Source: Klebsiella sp. RHBSTW-00484 (GTDB taxonomy: Bacteria > Pseudomonadota > Gammaproteobacteria > Enterobacterales > Enterobacteriaceae). From it: DNA of 64,000 nt. The stretch is taken from positions 51,643 through 115,642 of the forward strand of contig NZ_CP055483.1 of NCBI RefSeq assembly GCF_013705725.1, written 5' to 3'. A program made the position numbers and the translations under genes. The notes below the pieces were generated by a model, which saw only the letters and a program-made list of their open reading frames with translations, was not told the DNA's origin and made no database searches. Every line of letters begins with the position of its first letter. Position 1 is the first letter of the stretch. This document shows positions 60,131-64,000 of this stretch, in pieces.

Positions 60131-60749
60131 ACGGCGCACTGGATAACAGGGGCCTCCTTGCCGTCCCCCAAAAACAAACGGTATGTTTATGCGCTGTGAT
60201 GATTCCCCCAGATTCTTTTCATGGTCCAGTGGTGTCTACAAAGTCAATTAATACGATAACGTGACGGACTTTCAATATGTTACCCACACGGTTATCCCCC
60301 GTTACTGTGGATAATCAATATATTGTGTCTCTGGCAGTTGCTTTTCCTACCATATGTTGTCCCTCCCCGTTCTATTTTGTGATCGGACAGTGTGAAAAAC
60401 GACATCACAGTGGAGACGCTGCTGACGGGATGATGTTCATCCAGGGTCGTAAGATCGGCCGGTACTGGTTACCCGCCGGACGAAGGGCCGGCCAACGCGC
60501 AGCGTCGGTAGCTGGCTTTAAAAATGCCGGCGGAAATTTAAAGATTAAGCTGCATACTCTGCGAAATTTTGCAAATTTCACTCAACATGCTTCGTTCAGA
60601 TCCCAATAGAGCTTTCACCATCGCCTGTAATAGCCGCCCTGCTGCGTGATTACTCCGCTCATCGGGTTGCTGGCGACAAGCCAATACCTGTTCGTGACAG
60701 GCATTGATTGAACCGTTATCCCTAACTAATAATGTGCCGACGATGCAGG
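60131..60749. other. Region between IS1 and sopC
   Basis: No supported gene; a frame at 60277-60609 lacks a good ribosome-binding site and domain. A perfect DnaA box (TGTGGATAA) lies at 60306-60314, with a near match at 60293. Confidence 0.4.
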
Positions 60750-61023
60750 TGGGACCGTGGTCCCAGGGAGATAACCTGACCGGCGATGCAGGTGGGACCG
60801 TGGTCCCAGGCAGATAAGCTGACAGATGACGCAGGTGGGACCGTGGTCCCAGGCAGATAAGCTGACCGACGACGCAGGTGGGACCATGGTCCCAGGCAGA
60901 TAAGCTGACAGATGACGCAGGTGGGACCGTGGTCCCAGGGAGATAACCTGACCGGCGATACAGGTGGGACCGTGGTCCCAGGCAGATAAGCTGACCGACG
61001 ATGCAGGTGGGACCGTGGTCCCA
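60750..61023. repeat. sopC: sopC centromere: seven 43-bp repeats
   Basis: The palindrome TGGGACCGTGGTCCCA (7-bp arms) occurs at 60750, 60793, 60836, 60879, 60922, 60965 and 61008, always 43 bp apart. The fourth has CA in the centre. This is the SopB-binding centromere of the F family, with seven units rather than the twelve of F. Confidence 0.95.
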
Positions 61024-61112
61024 GAGAGAATATTCAGGCCAGTTATGTTTTCTGGCCTGTGAGAAAGGAAATGAAGTAAAGGGAGATCACCGTAGACTAA
61101 TGCGTGTCCGCA

Positions 61113-62084
61113 TCAGACTCCTGGTTTCTCAAGCTCCTTAAGAATGGCTTCTATTTTCTCTATACACTCCGCAGGAATGCGGGACTTATCCAGGTTAAGC
61201 ACCATTTTATCGCCCTTATACAATGCTGTTGCCCCTGGAGCAAACTGATGACGTGAGCTCAGATTAACTCTTGATGCGGGAGATTGTTTCAGTACGGATG
61301 TTAAAAGACTAATGACCTCTTCAGCTTCAAAGATTAGTCCCGCTTTCTTCTGATCGTGGAGAGTCTCAGCCTGCTGCTTCAGTAATTCTTCTTTATCTGC
61401 AAAAGCCTTCTGAAGGGCTTCACCTGACCGGGCAGACAGTTCTCCAGGATGTGCAAACAGGGCAACAACGGATTTAGGCAGTTTGGCCGTATTAATACAG
61501 CGGGTAATGATCTTACGAGAAATGTTTTCCGCATCGGCAAGCGCAGAAATATTTCCTGCAAACTCATTCTGCAGCCGGCTAGTATAACGCAGGCCACGTT
61601 CATAAGCACTCGTCGGCCGATAATCGTTACCCAGTCGGGACAATGCAGCCATCTGCTCATCGTCCAGTTCACCAACCAGAACGCGATAATCACTTTCCGT
61701 CAGGATTGCGGCTTTACGGCGACGGCTGCCGTCTGCAATTTCTATGACATCAGAAACCCGGCGGCCGAAAGCTGGAGTCTGCTGACCGGTCAGTAAAAAT
61801 GAAGGAATGAGATCATCCAGAGCATCTTCGGTAAGTAGTTCCTGATCGCGCTCATTGCCTGACCATACGCGTGAAGCGCTCTCAACAGAGTCTCCCCGGA
61901 GCACCTCAAGGGTAAATTTTACTTCCCGTCCACTTACCGGAAGAGAGATTGCATTACCGCGGGCCATAGCACCCACGCGCGCAATTAATGAATCCACCAT
62001 CGGCGCGGCCGGCGCCGGTGATGAAGTATCTTCAGTCGATTGAGTATGTGTGGTATGTCTTGGAATGACAGGAGCACGCTTCAT
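61113..62084 (-). CDS. sopB: Centromere-binding partition protein SopB
   Basis: 323 aa, the length of F SopB. N-terminal SopA-contact region, central ParB domain with [10 protein letters not shown], a helix-turn-helix around [20 protein letters not shown], and a C-terminal dimer domain. Binds sopC at 60750-61023. The start overlaps the sopA stop (TAATG). Confidence 0.95.
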   Translation of the reverse strand: MKRAPVIPRHTTHTQSTEDTSSPAPAAPMVDSLIARVGAMARGNAISLPVSGREVKFTLEVLRGDSVESASRVWSGNERDQELLTEDALDDLIPSFLLTGQQTPAFGRRVSDVIEIADGSRRRKAAILTESDYRVLVGELDDEQMAALSRLGNDYRPTSAYERGLRYTSRLQNEFAGNISALADAENISRKIITRCINTAKLPKSVVALFAHPGELSARSGEALQKAFADKEELLKQQAETLHDQKKAGLIFEAEEVISLLTSVLKQSPASRVNLSSRHQFAPGATALYKGDKMVLNLDKSRIPAECIEKIEAILKELEKPGV

Positions 62085-63250
62085 TATCTAATCTCCCAGC
62101 GTGGTTTAATCAGACGATCAAAAATCTCATTGCAAACAGGCTCCCAGATAGAGAGGGCATTACGCCAGGCACCGGTTGAAGAACGTTGATCAATAGCCTG
62201 TTCAAAAACGGTTCTCATACGGATCTGACCTTTGCCGACTTCATCCGTTTCGCGCACAACATTTTTAAGGACCATGCTTCCCCAGGCATCCCGAATTTGT
62301 TCTTCCATCCACGGGGACTGCGAGCCATTATTATTACTGTATTTGGTAAGCAGAATACGGACATCTGGCTCGAAGCCTTTAAGATCCACGTTCTTAAGCA
62401 GGTCACGAAGCATATCGAAAAACTGCAGTGCGGAGGTGTAGTCGAACAGCTCTGCCGGAGTAGGGACAATCAGAACATCAGCAGCGCATACAACATTTAT
62501 CGTACCGATACCAAGGTTGGGTGCGCTGTCGATAACTATCACGTCATAATCATGAGCGACAGTTTCAATGGCCAGACGGAGCATCAGGTGCGGGTCAGCA
62601 GGTAATTTGCCTTCGTCAAATTTCCCCATCAGCTCGGTTTCAATGCGGTGCAGTGCCAGACAGGACGGGATGATATCAAGGCCAGGCCAGCAGGTGGGCT
62701 TTATAGCGTAGCTCGCGTCATCCTTTTCCCCAAGATAAAAGGGCAGGAGAGTGTCCTCAGCATGAATATGAAGATCGGGCACCCATCCGTGATACATAGA
62801 AGCAGTTCCCTGTGGGTCATTGCCTTCAACAAGCAGAACACGGAGTCCTTTCAGAGCAAGATCCTGAGCCAGGTGAACGGATACTGAGGTTTTGTAAACA
62901 CCACCTTTGTGAGCTGCAACGCCAATCACCGGCGGAAACGCATCTTCAGCACGGCGCAGTCGTGTACCAAATACATCCCGCATGTGATTGATTTGTTCGA
63001 TGGTATAACCAACGCGTTGCTCAACTCTCCCACGGGTTTCCATATCAGGGTGCGGCAGCCGGCCAGCTTTCTCGGCATCCCTGATAGCCTGAGATGACAC
63101 GCCAACTAAATCTGCCGCTTCACCAATCCTCCAGCGCCGGGTTATTTTCCGGGCTTCCGGACTGTCATCATTAAACTGTGCAATGGCGATTGCTTTCGTC
63201 ATTTCATGACCAGCACTTATGCACTGGTTGAGTGTATCCATGAGTCCCAT
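62084..63250 (-). CDS. sopA: Partition ATPase SopA
   Basis: 388 aa, almost identical to F SopA as I recall it: an N-terminal helix-turn-helix ([20 protein letters not shown]), the deviant Walker [14 protein letters not shown], Walker A' [11 protein letters not shown] and Walker [12 protein letters not shown]. Start at 63250, giving the F SopA length; 63259 is an alternative. Represses its own promoter through the CTTTGC boxes upstream. Confidence 0.95.
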   Translation of the reverse strand: MGLMDTLNQCISAGHEMTKAIAIAQFNDDSPEARKITRRWRIGEAADLVGVSSQAIRDAEKAGRLPHPDMETRGRVEQRVGYTIEQINHMRDVFGTRLRRAEDAFPPVIGVAAHKGGVYKTSVSVHLAQDLALKGLRVLLVEGNDPQGTASMYHGWVPDLHIHAEDTLLPFYLGEKDDASYAIKPTCWPGLDIIPSCLALHRIETELMGKFDEGKLPADPHLMLRLAIETVAHDYDVIVIDSAPNLGIGTINVVCAADVLIVPTPAELFDYTSALQFFDMLRDLLKNVDLKGFEPDVRILLTKYSNNNGSQSPWMEEQIRDAWGSMVLKNVVRETDEVGKGQIRMRTVFEQAIDQRSSTGAWRNALSIWEPVCNEIFDRLIKPRWEIR

Positions 63251-63272
63251 ACTGAACATCCTTTAATCATCA

Positions 63273-63350
63273 CTTTGCATTATTTTATTAAATCTTGGAA
63301 TTCATTGCAAAGCAACAATAAAATCGCAAAGTACACGAAAAAGTGCAAAG
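63273..63350 (-). promoter_or_regulatory. sopAB operator: four SopA boxes
   Basis: CTTTGC at 63273 and its inverse GCAAAG at 63307, 63326 and 63345, the motif bound by SopA in the F sop promoter. Confidence 0.8.
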
Positions 63351-63397
63351 TGAACCACATTGGGTAATGAAAGAACGCAGGGGATTACAAAAGAGTA

Positions 63398-63985
63398 CAT
63401 ACCGCAGTCAATATTAATCACTGCCGCTCGCCGCAGTAAGCGATCTCACACAGTGAGAAAGCGGCGAGGAAGCGGAAAATCACAGAATTCACAGATTGCA
63501 CGTACGTCGGGTTGCTAAAGATGGCTCGGGATCAGCCAGTAATAATGAAATTGACTGCGGTATGTAATATATTGACTATGGTATGATGCTTACCGCATCT
63601 GTGTCGAGGAAGAGGAAAGACGACTCAGCATACCGCAGTCAATGTTTCATTGTTGTACCTGTAGATCTCAATCTTCCAGAGCGTATTCAGGAAAATAAGG
63701 CCAGGGTTCTGGATATCTGGTGTGGCGCTTCCGGGCTTGTATCTGGGTTATTCATGGTCTCGATCCAATAATTGATCCCAAGGAGATCATAATGAGATCC
63801 AAAAGAGATCCCCGGATCGCTCCAGCATGCGCTGTAACTGGCTTTAACGTCTGTCTGGATCGACTGTGGAATGTAAAATGTTGACTGTTATATGCATAAT
63901 CTAATACTGTGATATGCAACGGTATTTACTGAGGTATGTATATCCGTTGACTGCGATACGTATTACTACATCCTTTTGTGGATAA
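63398..63985. other. Iteron-type replication origin (second replicon, probably IncFIB-like)
   Basis: Eight copies, some degenerate, of a 14-bp iteron TTGACTGCGGTATG: inverted at 63398 and 63629, direct at 63551, 63572, 63881, 63903, 63925 and 63947. About nine GATC sites cluster between 63660 and 63860, and a DnaA box TGTGGATAA lies at 63977-63985. The initiator gene should lie just past the right edge. IncFIB(K) is inferred from the sop neighbour. Confidence 0.7.
63792..63884 (+). CDS. Possible 30-aa leader-like peptide
   Basis: AAGGAG precedes an ATG opening a 30-codon frame (MRSKRDPRIAPACAV...) that ends on the first base of an iteron. It could be a leader peptide for the initiator gene or chance. 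Low confidence. Confidence 0.25.
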   Translation: MRSKRDPRIAPACAVTGFNVCLDRLWNVKC

Positions 63986-64000
63986 CCGTTGAGGATCAAG

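Noticed and set aside
60277..60609. 110-codon frame before sopC
   Set aside because: No ribosome-binding site, overlaps DnaA-box-rich sequence, no domain; probably non-coding.
60750..61023. CRISPR-like array of regularly spaced repeats
   Set aside because: The spacers are nearly the same in every unit, the repeat is a 16-bp palindrome with a 43-bp period, and it sits beside sopB. It is a sopC centromere.

Overview
The window is part of a large enterobacterial multireplicon plasmid, most like the IncFII(K)/IncFIB(K) plasmids of Klebsiella pneumoniae. The evidence is an IncFII-type replicon (copB, copA, tap, repA at 43.8-45.3 kb), an F-type partition locus (sopC, sopB, sopA at 60.7-63.3 kb) and an iteron array with a DnaA box at the right edge, where a second rep gene should begin just outside the window. 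There is no chromosomal housekeeping block, rRNA or tRNA.

Layout. 0-1 kb: a GNAT/DUF1778 toxin-antitoxin pair cut by the left edge. 1.2-7.6 kb: a relict IS6-family element and two inverted IS26 copies bracketing a relict IncFII origin-like segment, a HigBA-type toxin-antitoxin pair, an IS5-like element and a ferritin gene. 7.6-11.3 kb: an IS110-family element, a CsaA-like gene, a truncated EamA gene, an IS5075/IS4321-type element sitting in a Tn3-family inverted repeat, a TnpA tail and a 257-bp miniature element. 11.4-14.4 kb: the EcoRII restriction-modification pair and a class 1 integron tip. 14.4-21.3 kb: two further inverted IS26 copies inside an operon of dynamin-like GTPases. 21.3-24.3 kb: IS debris and orphan plasmid genes. 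24.3-27.9 kb: a complete Tn5403-like cryptic transposon. 27.9-30.9 kb: a second copy of the origin-like/TA/ferritin block. 31.4-37.7 kb: a Tn21-type mercury transposon (merRTPCADE) with a ruined tnpA, then a second IS5075-type copy. 39-42.4 kb: a DUF2254 membrane protein and a BCCT osmolyte transporter. 43-46 kb: IncFII replicon and a secreted PLD-family nuclease. 46-52.3 kb: nested IS110/IS21/IS3/IS2 elements. 53-54 kb: a second GNAT/DUF1778 pair. 54.7-59.3 kb: arsRDABC. 60.7-64 kb: partition locus and iterons.

The main story is rearrangement. Eight-base flanks of the four IS26 copies pair with each other in inverted orientation, so ancestral junctions can be rebuilt. One rejoining restores a 612-codon GTPase gene in frame, one restores an IS110-associated sequence that also exists uninterrupted elsewhere in the window, and one restores the end of the relict IS6 transposase. 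The two IS5075-type copies lie inverted and each sits between mismatched halves of two different Tn3-family inverted repeats. Inverting the 27 kb between them repairs both repeats, which points to recombination between the copies.

The cargo offers mercury and arsenic resistance, restriction of unmodified CCWGG DNA, iron storage, osmolyte uptake and several addiction modules. The most interesting biological unit is the GTPase operon. It resembles LeoABC/Eleos-type dynamin systems, which are linked to phage defence, and here it looks broken by IS26.
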